Position numbers and translations under genes: made by a program. From the NCBI GenBank assembly GCA_003254905.1, contig QANU01000323.1, forward strand, positions 124,001 through 188,000: a stretch of DNA of 64,000 bases, in the 5' to 3' direction. Shown here in pieces: positions 1 to 11,647 of this stretch. This stretch comes from Nissolia schottii (taxonomy: Eukaryota; Streptophyta; Magnoliopsida; Fabales; Fabaceae). How positions within the stretch are numbered: position 1 is the stretch's first letter; each line of letters starts with the position of its first letter. The notes beneath the pieces were generated by a model that worked only from the letters and a program-made list of their open reading frames with translations, had not been told where the DNA came from and did no database searches.

Positions 1-276
1 TTTTTAGGTAATCTTCACACATAATCTTGCTAATGATTCTACTCCTTCTGGTTCATAATATTCTTAAACCACAAGCATCCTCCTACTAGAACCAATCATG
101 TTCGAGTATTTGAGATCATATAGGAGGCATGGCTCTCTCGGCATCGAATTTTCCATACTCAAGACTCAAACTTGAGACCTAGTTAAGGGGAAAGAATATC
201 TATCACTCCCATCGACCATGTGGGTCAGGGAGCCGTTAATTTGCATGCCATAGTCAAGATTGAAGACTTGTATTTG
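1..276. other. Left-edge non-coding sequence, probably intron of the GET2-like gene
   Basis: No coding exon is recognised here. The stretch includes wording common in plant repeats (around 160-240). It probably lies within an intron of the minus-strand gene whose 5' exons are at 277-1218. Confidence 0.3.
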
Positions 277-1218
277 TTAAGAGATTAAAGTTCCAGAAAA
301 ATCACCTTCAGGCACTTCTGAAATGGTATCAGAATCATGTGTTAGAGGCTTCACTTCATTGTTGGTGTCGAAATCGTCAAGGTTTGAGTACCGGAACCCG
401 CTCTGATGTCTTAGCCTTGAGGAAGCAATAGAGGCATCTTGTTTATCTTCTGAAAGAAGCCTCATTGAATACAATTAATTGCAAATAAGCAAGCAATATA
501 TACACATTCCATCAGAAAAGTATGGTGCTTTGTTTTTTCTCCTGATAATGAAACAATTAAAGTCACTGCAAAAATGGCAAGGCGAAGTCAAAAAGATACA
601 TAAGATGATGACAGAATCAAATTATCAATATGCATATTATCAATTTCTCAAATAAGAAATACTTATTGCAAGATCATGCAACAACAACGAAACATTGCGT
701 CACTATTTTTCACACCAAATTATGCATGTCCAATTCAACCAACACCAACAATCATGAATCTAAATTATGACTCGCAACCACAAATGCAGCCAAACTGCAT
801 CAGCTGCATCCCTTTTTTTTCTTCATAAATTGTAATTTTTTGCATTCACATCCATCGCATTGCAATTAAAACAGCCCCAACCGCAATTTGAAACCATAAA
901 TTCGAGTTGAAACATGGGGGCATTAGTATTACCGGTTTTATCTTCGTGAAACTCTGAGTAGAATGCAGGGGACAATGACTGAGGTCGCAAATGGCGAGGC
1001 TGATCTAGGCTGTGATCCAAAAGCTGATCAAATACCAACGACTGCGTGTTGCGCGGGTGTTGGCGGAGCGTCGGGGAGGATGTGGCAGAGGGCGGCTGCG
1101 GAGGGAGGGCGTTGATTCGGCCGGTGATTAATGCCATCCGGTCAGACCCTCTCTCCGCAATCCTCCGTCTTCTCTCATCCTTCGCTCCCCCTACTCCTCC
1201 AGGGTTGCTACTAGCCAT
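277..1218 (-). CDS. GET2/CAML-like ER receptor subunit, 5' exons only (gene leaves window on the left)
   Basis: Exon 1 runs 1218 to 933 and encodes about 95 residues from MASSNPGGVGG. Near residues 16-34 is a basic run (ERRRRIAERG) followed by SDRMALITGRI. A basic cluster ahead of a short ITG-type helix is the known signature of yeast Get2, mammalian CAML and the plant GET1-interacting protein, which recruit the GET3 ATPase delivering tail-anchored proteins to the ER. A donor (ACCG|GTAATA) at 933 and an acceptor (TTTCAG|AAGATA) at 449 join in phase, giving FHEDKTEDKQDASIASS. Exon 2 continues to about 277-306; its donor is unresolved. The membrane-spanning C-terminus expected for the family is not in the window. 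The reading frame runs past 933 without a stop, so an unspliced 131-residue product is an alternative. The structure is seen; the family call rests on the N-terminal motif alone. Confidence 0.6.
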
Positions 1219-2113
1219 GCCTTTCTCTCTCTCTCTCTCGTCTCTCTTTGTCTCTAATTTTTGTTTTCTTTGTTTGTTGGGAATTGGGACTCCGAAATCA
1301 TCTTTCTGTTATTTCTGTTAGGAGAATCTTTCGCGTGATGTCTTCTCCGAGAACGACGTCATTTGATAAGACCTTTTCTACTTTCCTCACACCAATGGCT
1401 ACGTCTCAATTCTCTCTTTGACATGACTCACTGAACTCTCATTTTGCCCCCCAAAAAAAAAAAAAAANTTGAGACCCAACTGAAGTTTGTAGAAAATTAC
1501 ATATATAGACCTCACCTATTGTAAGCTATGTGTTTTGTTCATGCTTAGTAAACAGTAATGAACCTTTTGTATTACCTGATGGCACAAAAATGTCCTTAGG
1601 TCATGTTTTAATTTAAATATCCAACTCTCTCTTTCTTTCTTCCTTGTGTTTATTACACGTGAGTGAATATATTCCAAATACTCTAAATATCACATGATAA
1701 CTCTTAATTATAATAATTAAATAAAAATTATCTCAACTAAAATCTATTTATAATTAATGCACTACCTTTAAGTATTACATGATAACTTCTAATAATAATT
1801 AAAGAAAAACTAGTTTTTTTTTTCTTTCTAAAATCTAGTATCTATAAAGTGTCACATATATGTACACCAACTCGTAAATTGTAGTTACAAATTAAATAAA
1901 ATGTATTCCCTCTAAAATTTATAATCGATTATTTATAACTTAATGAAAAGCCAAAGTTTCAATTAGGAAAGCCCAATCAAAATTCAGATCAAGTGGCACA
2001 TATATGCCAATTGAGAAGCAAGGTAGAAGTTATTTCTAATCACTTCTAGCACAATAACAATGTCCCAAATCCTCTTAAAAGAAGAAAATAAATAATTGCA
2101 TAAATGTTATACC
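1219..2113. other. Intergenic; 5' flank of GET2-like gene, with one ambiguous base
   Basis: A CT-rich stretch at 1221-1245 lies just upstream of the minus-strand start codon at 1218 and probably belongs to its leader. An N follows a poly-A run at 1468, the only ambiguous base that I noticed. From 1500 the sequence is AT-rich without genes. The parts at about 1960-2113 and 2686-2880 read as one older sequence split by the MITE at 2114-2685. They contain TATAAATA near 2768 and resemble LTR-type DNA, but no ends could be fixed. Confidence 0.4.
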
Positions 2114-2685
2114 TAGGGGTGTTCATAACCCGATCCGGCCACTAATCCGGACCGACTCGAAGCATTTGGGCCAAATTAGGCCCATTTGTTTAAAAAAAAT
2201 TTCAAAAATTCAATTTTAATTCATATCGAGTTCGGGTTTAGCCTCGGGTCACCCGACTTGACCCGACGTTTAGAAATTTATGTCTATTGTAATTAAACTA
2301 TATCTATTTCGGTGTTTAAAAATTTATTATAGTGCACTTATTATTTTTTTTTTGTTTATGTTCCACTAAAATTATGAAAGTTTGAATGAGAATGCTAATG
2401 TTATAAATTTTATTTCATTTTGTTGTCATGTTTAAAATTAATGAGTGTTTAGTTAGGAAATATAATGTTTAGTTTGCAATTTTTTTAACTTTATTTTTTA
2501 ATGAATGTTATTTTTTATTTTGAAGTTTGAGATAGTTTTGGCTCGTTTTAGTTTGTTTTTGGCCCGGTCCAAACTGAGGTTTTAACTCGACCTAAAGATG
2601 ATCAGGTCTATCGAGTTTAGGGTCGGGTTCGGGTCGGGTTCAGGTAAAGGCCAATCCATCCCAACTCGGCCCATGAACACCCCTA
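2114..2685. mobile_element. hAT-type MITE, 572 bp, with perfect TIRs and 8-bp target duplication
   Basis: The ends are perfect 13-bp inverted repeats: TAGGGGTGTTCAT at 2114-2126 and its complement at 2673-2685. The 8 bases before it (2106-2113) and after it (2686-2693) are both GTTATACC. An 8-bp duplication and a TAGGG-type terminus are hallmarks of the hAT superfamily. Subterminal regions are rich in GGGTCGGGT-like words in both orientations. There is no coding capacity, so it is non-autonomous. The perfect duplication suggests a fairly recent insertion. Confidence 0.9.
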
Positions 2686-2693
2686 GTTATACC

Positions 2694-5480
2694 CCCAAAG
2701 TATGCATGATTAGGCCTAATTAGGATTAGATTAGTTAGCTAAGCCTATTAGCTCGTTGTTAGGAATATAAATAAGGACATTCTCTCGATGTAAATCACAT
2801 TAGTGAATAATGAATTAGTAAAATTGATTGCAATTCTTGGAACTTAAGAACTAGGTTTGAATATAGTTCTATCACTAAATTTGATCTTCTTTAATGCTAC
2901 ATACATCATTATTCTGCATTTAACAACATAGTTACCTATATTACATTTGAAATTTCCTACAAATCTACCTAAGATACTTCACGCTTATAATGCTAGGGAA
3001 ACCGTCTCTTAAACCAAACACTTGGAAATGTGTCTCTTAAGCTCATGTTTGATAACGGCTCAAGAAACTTATGATCATAACCTATTTTGAATTCAAAATA
3101 AGCTTATATCCGAACACATCTATGTTAAAAGTACTTGATAATCCAAGTTCTTGATTGATAAACTTAGCACGCTTGGATTTCAGTTTCCACTCCCTAAGTT
3201 ATGGTTTAATATTTTGGGTAAACTTAGTTTCAATCCATTTGAACTTATTTGGCACAATTTCCTTGGAAATGATATTCCAAATTAGAGTAATTTACGGAGC
3301 AATTTTTATAAATCCATCTTATTTATAAAGCTTTCGAAGGGAGACCTAATTGATAAAGCTTCCTAAGGGAGAAATATAATTAGAAGTTTAATAATAAATT
3401 TTGCATTAAAAAAACGAGATTCACATACATTTGGAACCCCAAAAAAAAAAGACCAAATGAAAAGATAACTTGAACTAAAATGAGTAATTTATAAACTACA
3501 AAAGCACACTATTAAAGCCTGATTTCGTAAATCTTTTAGAAAAAGTGTTTTTATTTTCGAAAAACATAAGTTGGGCTTTTACCCATTAAATTTTGTCTTG
3601 AGGATTTCAATGAAGCATGACTCTCAGAAGCCAGATATGTTTAGGCTTGGCAAGAGGCTGATCCAATTGTACTCGCTTACCCTTCGTGGGTTCAAGCTTT
3701 TTTAGCATCTAATATATGTAAAATATAATGATCCATTTTTTTGTACTAACTACTAAAGTCAACCCTGCTATACCTTTGCTTTGCTTAGTCATGACATGAT
3801 ATATGAAATAAATTCATATCTTTCATTTCAAAGCATCAAAAAGTATAATTTTCTCTTCACTATTTTCTTTAAAAAATAAAAAATATGTTATCTAGAAACA
3901 TTATATAATATTAATTTAAATTTATAATATTTAAAAAAATATATCAAAAGTTTTGAAATCACATTCTCATACAATACGAATGTTATTCATATGTATTTTA
4001 CAAAACTTGTTTACTTCATCAATAAAATTATTGGGAATATTTTTTTAAAAAATTCTTAGAAATATAAATTATAAAGATGTTTAGTTGATAATACATATTT
4101 TTAGGAATATGTATGATAATTATTAAAACACCCTTAACTAATTTAATTATATTATTATTATTATTTAATTTTTTAAATGATAAATTAATATTTTCCTGAA
4201 TATCTCATTCTCATGGCATGGGAATAAAACATTCCCAACTTCTTAGGTTTATAACTTTCCTGTAAATGATTTGTTCCCGAGAATAATTTTTTATATATTG
4301 GAACAAATTTGAGAATAAAACATTATCAAGTACTCATGTTATTAAGTTCATTATTGATTCAATGCATTTAGACACAATTTATATCTAGATACATTGAGTC
4401 AAATATAAACCTAAAAATAAAAAATGAATAATTATTATAAAAAAAGTATTTGTTAGATATTAATATAATTAAACATTACTTAAATAATTACTATTTACTA
4501 TTCAGAGTAAATAAATCATTTTAAAACTAATAGCGCATTATATTTTTTTAACACAAAACATGAAAAACGATTGAAAATTAGATTTTACACACTTATTTTG
4601 TCCTAATTAGATTAGATTCAACTCTAGCCCATTCCCCCCCCCCTTTTCCCTTGCATTTCTATCTAAATTTTATTACTAATGGGACCGACTAATTCCGAGA
4701 CATATATTTTCCTTCTCGGGTCTCAAATCCGATACCATTTAAGAAGGATATCAGTTTGCCTACCACTAAACTAACTTGGTGTTAATACTCTAGCCCAATT
4801 TTATTAAAGGTAACTTTAAAGAAAAAGAAAAATTATCTCATTCTAAAAATTTGGATCAAGCTTATCGTAACACTTATAGTTATAATTATTAAATACTTTA
4901 CACAGTTTATTATATTTGTCACTTTTTTTTCATGAGACCTGTCACTTTCACTATTTTAAGTAAAATTTATTGTTAAACTTTTAATTATACATCTATTAAA
5001 GTGAAAACCATGAAAATAATAGAATAACATTTTCTCATATCAACGTCCAAATTAAATAATTTTAATTTGGTAAATTTCTTCTGTAAAATACTTTAAATTT
5101 TGAATTCGTTTCAAAAGCATTTAAGCGCACTTAAATACCGAAAAGGGAAATAAATCTCGGTAATGGTAGGATATTATTTACTACTCTTGCCTGTTTTTTT
5201 TTTTTTTTGGCTAAACATTCATATCACTTTTTACTGTCATCACCAAAGGCATTTCCGAAGGAGAGAAACAATCTCAACATTTACTCTCCAAAATCCAAAT
5301 TTGTCACAAATGGTAAAATATCAAATTCTTAGGCAAAATAACAAAGTCTTACTTTTTTTAGAAATGGGATTTGGTAAGAAATCTGATTCTCAACCAAGTA
5401 CACTTGCTTTTCACCAAATTCCCAAATGCATTATAAAGAGTGCACGGATTAAACCTTGATTCGTGGAATTTGACATGGTT
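2694..5480. other. AT-rich intergenic stretch without genes
   Basis: About 2.8 kb of AT-rich sequence. A short stretch near 3600-3700 and another near 4680-4790 resemble scattered plant repeat wording. Neither has readable ends. No exon, RNA gene or intact element was recognised. A TATA-like TATAAATT at 5496-5503 serves the OVATE gene that follows. Confidence 0.4.
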
Positions 5481-5560
5481 ATCCCAATCCACCATTATAA
5501 ATTAACCAATCATTCACTCCCACTCAAATTAAATCCCCACAATGTGAAACATCACCAAAC

Positions 5561-6412
5561 ATGTCTACGAAGATTCAAAAATCCCTTCAAGGCTACCTCT
5601 CCAAGATCAAAAACCCTCAATCACCAATCCGTTTACCCTCCAAGAAATGGATCCTCTCCGGGTGCAAGCACCCCAGGACCCCTTCTTTTTCTCTGGATGA
5701 CAAGAATGAGAAGAAGGACGACGAAGTCACTCTAGCTGACGTTGATCGTTTCCTCTTCGAGAATTTCAAGTCCCTTTACTTCAGAGACGACGAAGAAACC
5801 AGCAGCAGTACCGACACCCCACAAAAGAGAGGCACAAAATCGGGACCCATCTTTCTGGACGACACGCCGCTTGATCTACGTGGATCCAGCCGGTTCTACA
5901 GGACACGTGGCAGCTTCTCGGGGCCCCTTTTTGACACAAGAACCGGTGATGACGAGGCGGTGTCAAGCTCAACCTCCACACCACTTAATTCCCCTTGCGG
6001 GAAGGATCACAAGCTTCCAGTTCCTGAAAACTGCGTGGTTGTGCTGGCGTGCTCGGAGAGCCCCGACGAGGACTTCAAGCGCTCCATGAAAGGGATGGTG
6101 GAGGCGAGGCAGAGGAACAATGAGAGGGTGGATTGGGATTTCATGGGGGAGCTCTTGTTTTGTCACATAAGCATGAACCAGAAGAAGTCACACAAGTTCA
6201 TATTGAGTGCCTTTGTTGAATTGATCACCGCCATGCGCCACCGCCCGGACAACGCTTCGCTGCCGGAAAAGGCGCCGGGGAGCTTTCGGACGGTTAGGAT
6301 TGGGAGGGAAGTGATGAAGAAGACCAAAGAAGTCACATTGGAATTTCAGTCTTCGTGGGGAAAAAAGACAGGAAAAGAAGGGAGGGAAGGTTCACGATAT
6401 CAAAGAGATTGA
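5561..6412 (+). CDS. OFP14: OVATE family protein, OFP14-like transcriptional repressor
   Basis: Intronless, 283 residues, starting ATGTCTACGAAG at 5561, about 60 bases after a TATA-like box. The N-terminus (MSTKIQKSLQGYLSKIK, then KKWILSGCKHPRTPSFSL) and the block TLADVDRFLFENFKSLYF near residues 57-74 match my memory of Arabidopsis OFP14. The C-terminal OVATE domain spans about residues 165-230, from SPDEDFKRSMKGMVEARQ through DWDFMGELLFCHISMN to KFILSAFVELITAM. OFPs are plant-specific nuclear or cytoplasmic regulators that repress transcription, bind TALE homeodomain proteins and influence organ shape. The middle is Ser/Thr/Asp-rich and looks disordered. The tail after the domain is basic (KKTGKEGREGSRYQRD). 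The neighbours are unrelated. Confidence 0.9.
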   Translation: MSTKIQKSLQGYLSKIKNPQSPIRLPSKKWILSGCKHPRTPSFSLDDKNEKKDDEVTLADVDRFLFENFKSLYFRDDEETSSSTDTPQKRGTKSGPIFLDDTPLDLRGSSRFYRTRGSFSGPLFDTRTGDDEAVSSSTSTPLNSPCGKDHKLPVPENCVVVLACSESPDEDFKRSMKGMVEARQRNNERVDWDFMGELLFCHISMNQKKSHKFILSAFVELITAMRHRPDNASLPEKAPGSFRTVRIGREVMKKTKEVTLEFQSSWGKKTGKEGREGSRYQRD

Positions 6413-6839
6413 AAGTAAAAGATGTTATTGTTGAATTTGATTTTTCTTTTTGTGCTTAGGAATTGCATGAAAAATAAGTTGTATCGCGTGGTTGTGTGCT
6501 GTGAATAAGAAGAAACATAATGAATGTTTTCGATTGAATTTCTCGCCGTATAATTTCTTAATAAATTGTTAATTTTAATTTTGCATTCCATTAATCTTTA
6601 TTTTTTTTGTTTGAGTCATTGATTAGTGGTCAAAACTAAAACCAAATAAAAAACAAATTATGCAAAATCAAAATGATCAATTTATTAGAGGACAAAAATT
6701 TATTTAATCCTTTATTTTATCATTAATATTTTTTTATCGCTTATATCATATATAAAATTTATTTCATCAATTAATGATTGAGAGATCGTACTTAATAATA
6801 CATAATAATAAATTTAATTAAAAAGATTTACTTCAAAAA
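6413..6839. other. 3' flank of OVATE gene and AT-rich spacer
   Basis: Probable 3' untranslated region of the OVATE gene to roughly 6590 (AATAAATTG near 6560), then AT-rich sequence with no recognised feature. Confidence 0.4.
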
Positions 6840-7660
6840 ATTATTGCTATTTTGAAATGCTTCCTCACCCTTTGTTCGAGACCCAACCAAGAACTGCCCA
6901 TCACTATCCCAAGTCACCACCCCCAACCCATGAATGCCTCTTCCCTCATCACATGCATGGTCCATATTAAGCTTCACCACACCGATCTTCGTAGGACTCC
7001 AGTGATCCGTTTGTTCGTGCCTCGCATGTATCTTCATTTCCTGAACCTTGAGAGCTTCTAGGTAAGCCTCAAGATTAGTTTTTTTCCATCCTCCCAATTG
7101 TTGCAGGTAATTACCGTTGGCAGGGTCCACACAACATTTCTCTCGCTCCATACAGCAACCCAAACAGCATCAAGCATCTCACACTCACTAGTGCTCAAAT
7201 TCGCAAACAAACTTTCGATCACATGCAAGGTAGAGGCTCCCATAATCACAGAGGGAAAATAGATTGAAGTGTAAGGATTTGCAGCTGTAACAGTGAACTG
7301 GCATTCAAACAACAAACTGTAACAGTTGGGTCGATTCCACTGGTACATCACAGAGGTAACAACCCCCTTGAAGCTCAACTCCTTTTCTTAGTAAATTTGC
7401 TTTTGTGGGAGGAATACCCCTGCAACATTTCCGCATAAAAACTCTCTATTTTGGCTGAATATTTAGTTTCCAAACAATCTTCCATACCTGTGTAAATTGC
7501 TTCGAAGTATTGAAATGATCATACCCATCCGTACCTTGGTCAATCCTTTTCTCACTTTTAGAATTCCACACCTCCTTGTAAGCCGATTTGACTGGAAAAC
7601 ATCCTCTCGGGTCCGACAACCAAAAGTATGAGGCAGACATCCATGTAGAACTGATTTAAT
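6840..7660 (-). mobile_element. LINE (L1-type non-LTR retrotransposon) 3' remnant: zf-RVT and RNase H regions
   Basis: Reading the minus strand from 7640, the first block contains GCFPVKSAYKEVW and VWKIVWKLNIQPK, typical of the zinc-finger-like segment after plant LINE reverse transcriptases. Next comes FMRKCCRGIPPTKANLLRKG (about 7435-7380). The last block (7163-6828) holds WSPTKIGVVKLNMDHAC and GLGVVTWDSDGQFL, the start of the plant LINE RNase H domain. The three blocks lie in different frames, so at least two frameshifts separate them. The 5' part (endonuclease and reverse transcriptase) is absent, as is usual for 5'-truncated LINEs. It is a dead remnant. Confidence 0.8.
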
Positions 7661-8564
7661 GTTACAAATAGCCTCTGCAATTTTTGGGGGAAAAAATGCC
7701 CTTTATTAAATCTCTGTCCCACTCACGAGTCCCTGGTTATACTAATTTATTAAAACATAATATATTCATACATTATTATAATATATTTATTTAAAACGGT
7801 TGGAGTACTGGGCTTTAAGACAGACCTCTAAAACAAGTTAGGTCAAACAAATAATAAAAAATCTTTGATAGGTAATAAATTAGGTTCAAATAAAAAAATT
7901 ATGACACATGTTTAACTTGTTTAGTACATGGTCTGACTTGTACTTACCCCTAGTGACAACACCAATAATGGTGGTGATGATCGAGCAATGCACTGGTATT
8001 CTATGTTCAATTGCATTTTTTTTTCTGTAGGTAAAGTTGAGGAAATATTGTAATTTTGTGAAGCATTTGATTTCTGATACGTTGATGAAAGTTGTTTGAG
8101 CATTTCTTGAATTTATAAAAAAAGGATTAATTGCAAAAGTAAGCCAACCAAAATACACACTCTCTTCTCTGCTTTTCTCTCGTATGCTATAGTAGATTAA
8201 CTCTTCACCATAAGACCAAATCACTAAGGGCGAGGAAACTACCCTTTGCTCCACATGAGACCATATGACCACCTCCTCCCAAAAAAATTATTCTCTTATA
8301 TATAAAAAATATAATTTTTTTAGGTTTGACCCGTAACATATTTTTATAGTTTCATTTAAGATTAAAAAAAACCTAGTTAATCGAATTACTCAATTAAATA
8401 TTTTATATATATATATATATATATTGTAATTGCTATTAAAAATTTAAGTAAGTAAAAATTAAGAAATACATACAAATTTTTTTCATAAAATTAACGGTTC
8501 AATATTGGCCCTGCCAAAAGGCTCTAATCCACCACTGGAAACCGCATTTAGAAAAATTTGTATT
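7661..8564. other. AT-rich spacer
   Basis: Contains a (TA)n microsatellite at about 8404-8424. Open frames on the minus strand at 7886-8272 show no recognisable domain and biased composition; I do not call them genes. Confidence 0.4.
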
Positions 8565-8806
8565 TGGCATAATCGCATTTGTTAATAAATCAAGATAAAT
8601 CTTGTTTTTCAATAATAAGAGTTTTAAGATTTATGCATCAATACATTGAAAACGTTAAAATTTTCTGTTTGAGCTAAGCTAACAAATACCCTTATTTGTT
8701 AAAAAAAAAACCTTTTTATTTTGAATAATGTCAACAAAACTCTTAAAATAAATTTGAAGTAGCAGTATGAACATTGAGTCATTCACAAAAACTAGAATAT
8801 GCGCGG
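8565..8806 (+). repeat. Left copy of a ~240-bp direct repeat (partner at 10306-10538)
   Basis: It starts near GTATTTGGCATAATCGC and runs to GAGTCATTCACAAAAAC. The partner 1.74 kb to the right reads the same with scattered substitutions and small indels, roughly 85-90% by eye. The ends are not TG...CA, so these are not LTRs. A local tandem duplication that was later enlarged by insertion is the simplest reading. Confidence 0.75.
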
Positions 8807-9813
8807 TGAGATAATATTAATTTATATAACCATATATCATAGTATAACCTCCATGAATTGCAGTTTAAAATACAATATAAATGTAGTAATTTTAATTTCA
8901 TGCAAATAATTTTGTGCCATTAATATTGTTTGAAGTCTTACAAAATCAAAAGTTTAATATGTTTTTTAAAATTCTCAAATCAATCACTAATAAAAAATTT
9001 TAGAAATGTGTGCAATACATATCATTTAGAATTAATATACATATGTCTTAACAACATTTTATAAGTTTGGCAATACCACAATTTAAAATCTAGATGGCTC
9101 GATGTAGAGTATTTGGGTTAACTTGAGAAGCCAAAGAATAACTCAACATGTGCATATAAAATTCATTAGAAAATTTAAAATAACAAGTACATCGATAAAT
9201 AGTATACATTATATGTCAAAAGAAAGATGAAAAAAAAGAAACCTCAAGGAGCTGCGATTTTTTTTTAATTATATAATTTAATCATAAAATAACTCGAGAA
9301 ACTCATTCTTAATCTTCAATGATAGTTTGGTATATGATGAAGTTAGAGTCATTCTTAAAATGAAAATCATTCAATCATGATTGTTCCCTAACGATAATCT
9401 TACTTCAATGACATATTTACCAAATTTACTAATTGGTACTTTTACTCGACAACATGACTAGAATGTCAATCTTTAAATTGAATTTACATTAAGAGAGAGA
9501 GAGAGATAAAATTATCAACACTTTAAGTATAGGTGGAGTCTTGAAATTTATGAGGTATCATCCAATCAAAATGACAATTCACATTTCTCACAATTTGTAT
9601 CATTTCCAAAGCCTCATGTATTGTCATAAAAATTAATAATTTGATTCAAAGTTTGGAGTCTAGAAGCTGAATCAATGGAAGCATGTGTCCATGACTGCAA
9701 TTATAACTAATTTTTCATACAAAATAATCAAAGCTAGCCCTTTCAAAAGCACTCCATTTTTGTAACCATTGTCTATGACTTATCAACTTAAAACAACAAT
9801 CTCACTTACACAT
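8807..9813. other. AT-rich spacer between the direct repeats
   Basis: No gene found. A short GA repeat lies at 9492-9505. The left end of the solo LTR follows. Confidence 0.4.
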
Positions 9814-10275
9814 TGTTAGAAAATGTTAAGTATTTAAAAAATTATAATCTCACATTAGTTATCACTCAAGTTTTTCAAGTGTTTATATACCTTAGTTGTT
9901 GTTATAATGATAAAAAGACTTGAGAAGGGAGTTGGGCTCGCGTGCATGAGCCCAAGCTATTTGGGTTCGTCAAAGTACAAATCGGTGGATTTGCCCCTGT
10001 GCGCATGATAAAGAGCATCCAAGTTTTTGGAAAATTAATAAAAACCAACCATGTTTTTCGCATTACACACACCTCCAACATTCTCTTCTTCTTCCTTTCC
10101 ATGGCTAAGTGATTCTCGCCAGTTCTACAACCCAGATCCAGATATTGATCTGAAATGTGCTATTTTATCCTGGAGAGTGTTCGGATTAATGCCCGAATAA
10201 TACTCTTGAGGACAACAAATTTGTTTTCGTGACTCACGTTCTCATCTGTTGTTGTTATCCTCTCCATTTCCAACA
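9814..10275 (+). mobile_element. Solo LTR, Ty1-copia-like, 462 bp
   Basis: It begins TGTTAGAAAATG and ends TTCCAACA, the TGTT...AACA palindromic ends usual for LTRs. The flanking 5-mers are CACAT (9809-9813) and GACAT (10276-10280), a target duplication with one mismatch. The leader-like wording (TTTATATACC near 9880) fits copia LTRs known from plants. There is no internal region, so it is a solo LTR left by recombination. Assignment to copia is by general resemblance only. Confidence 0.65.
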
Positions 10276-10305
10276 GACATCTGTAAATTCTAAAATGTGT
10301 ATTTG

Positions 10306-10538
10306 CTATAATGACATTTGTTAATAAACCAAGATAAATCTTGTTTTTTTAATGATAAGAGTTTTAAGATTTATGCATCAATACATTAAAAAGTTAAAAT
10401 TTTTATTTGAGTTAACAAGGACCCTCACTTGTAAGAAAAAAAAAACCTTTTTAACTTGAATAATGTTAACAAAACATCTTAAAATAAAATTGAAGTAGCC
10501 GTATGAACGTTGAGTCATTCACAAAAATCGGGAGAAGA
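10306..10538 (+). repeat. Right copy of the ~240-bp direct repeat
   Basis: Pairs with 8565-8806 (see there). It runs from GTATTTGCTATAATGAC to GAGTCATTCACAAAAAT and keeps the internal poly-A tract (10435-10444) seen in the left copy. Confidence 0.75.
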
Positions 10539-11647
10539 TGTTTCTAGAAGCATGCTGGTGAATCTACAGGGGTAGGAGTAGGAGTACAAGTGGGGACCAA
10601 TCTACCAGGTTCTCCTTTTTCTATTTTTATTTATGTTTTGGTGCCTCTCTGACTCCGAGAGGTATTTTGCAAAATTAAAACAATTGAAAAGGTCATCAAA
10701 GAAATTTTAATTTTTTTATAAAGGAAAACCTAAACTCTAAAATTCCATATCAGCCCCACCCGAATCTCTCTTCTTTCTACTCTTTACATGCTTTCCGCTT
10801 TGGGAGCTGTGATGTTTGCGAAGTATTTATATCTCAATTTAGTTGATTTTTTTGTTGATTGAGATTGTTCCAGAAACCCTCACAAAACCCAAACCCTCTT
10901 TTCTTCTTTCTTCGCTGCTTTCCCTTGTGGATCGCTACGCCAACACCAGGTAAAAACCCTATTTGTTTGTTCGATTCGCGCGTCTTCGTTTACTTTCTAG
11001 ATCTGTGACTTACGGATTCGTGCTTGGTTTAATTAATCTGTGATAATTGTTTAGTATCCGTAGCAATTTCTCGATTACTCTTCCGCGGTGCGTGTTTGCT
11101 CTTTCGATTATTGATGCAACGGATGATTTTTTGTTCGGTTTATTTATCGGTTTTCAGCTTCCGTTAATCGTCTAATGCTTTTTCTAGTGAATAGAGAGAG
11201 ACTGATTTTGCTTTGTGGAACTTACTGTTTTTGTCTTAGTTTTAGTGCTATTTATATGTTATTAAATTGCTGTTTTATTTTATTGTCATTATTATGTGTT
11301 TCATGTATATCGAATTTTATAAAATCAGACCTAATAGGTCCGGTTGGACTTATTGACTCGTGATCTGGATTTTGATTTAATCATGGTTCAATTATGAATT
11401 TAACTGGTTAAACCAATTGAACGATTCGAATTGAACCATAAACGAGACACCTTGCTGGTTTGCATTCCAGTTTGGTTCTTAAAGCATTTGTGTGTATATC
11501 TATCCACTTTGGTGCAACTGTTTCTACTTTCTTGAATGAGGTTTCTCTTTTAGTCTATGCCAAGTTTTTTCGGATGTAACTGTGACGATTTATTTCCTTT
11601 CTCCAGATAATCTTTTTGGCTGGTGGATAAAATTTTAGTTCGCAAAG
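10539..11647 (+). promoter_or_regulatory. Promoter and split 5' leader of the Hsp110-type gene
   Basis: A non-coding leader exon probably starts near 10860 and ends at an exon-intron donor (ACCAG|GTAAAAACC) at about 10949. The leader intron ends at TTTCTCCAG (11598-11606), placing leader exon 2 at 11607-11647 ahead of the ATG. A long 5'UTR intron is common for plant housekeeping chaperones. No heat-shock element cluster was recognised. The transcription start is inferred, not seen. Confidence 0.55.

Noticed and set aside
1046-1321. 91-residue plus-strand frame
   Set aside because: It is antisense to the GET2-like exon, which has a recognisable motif and a phase-correct splice; the plus frame has only biased composition.
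5463-6089. Overlapping plus-strand frames and minus-strand frames over the OVATE gene
   Set aside because: Alternative frames of a GC-rich coding exon; the OVATE domain lies in the 5561-6412 frame only.
7886-8272. 128-residue minus-strand frame
   Set aside because: No domain, no homologue recognised, no clear promoter and composition typical of AT-rich spacer.
9902-10102. 66-residue minus-strand frame
   Set aside because: Lies entirely inside the solo LTR and has no domain.
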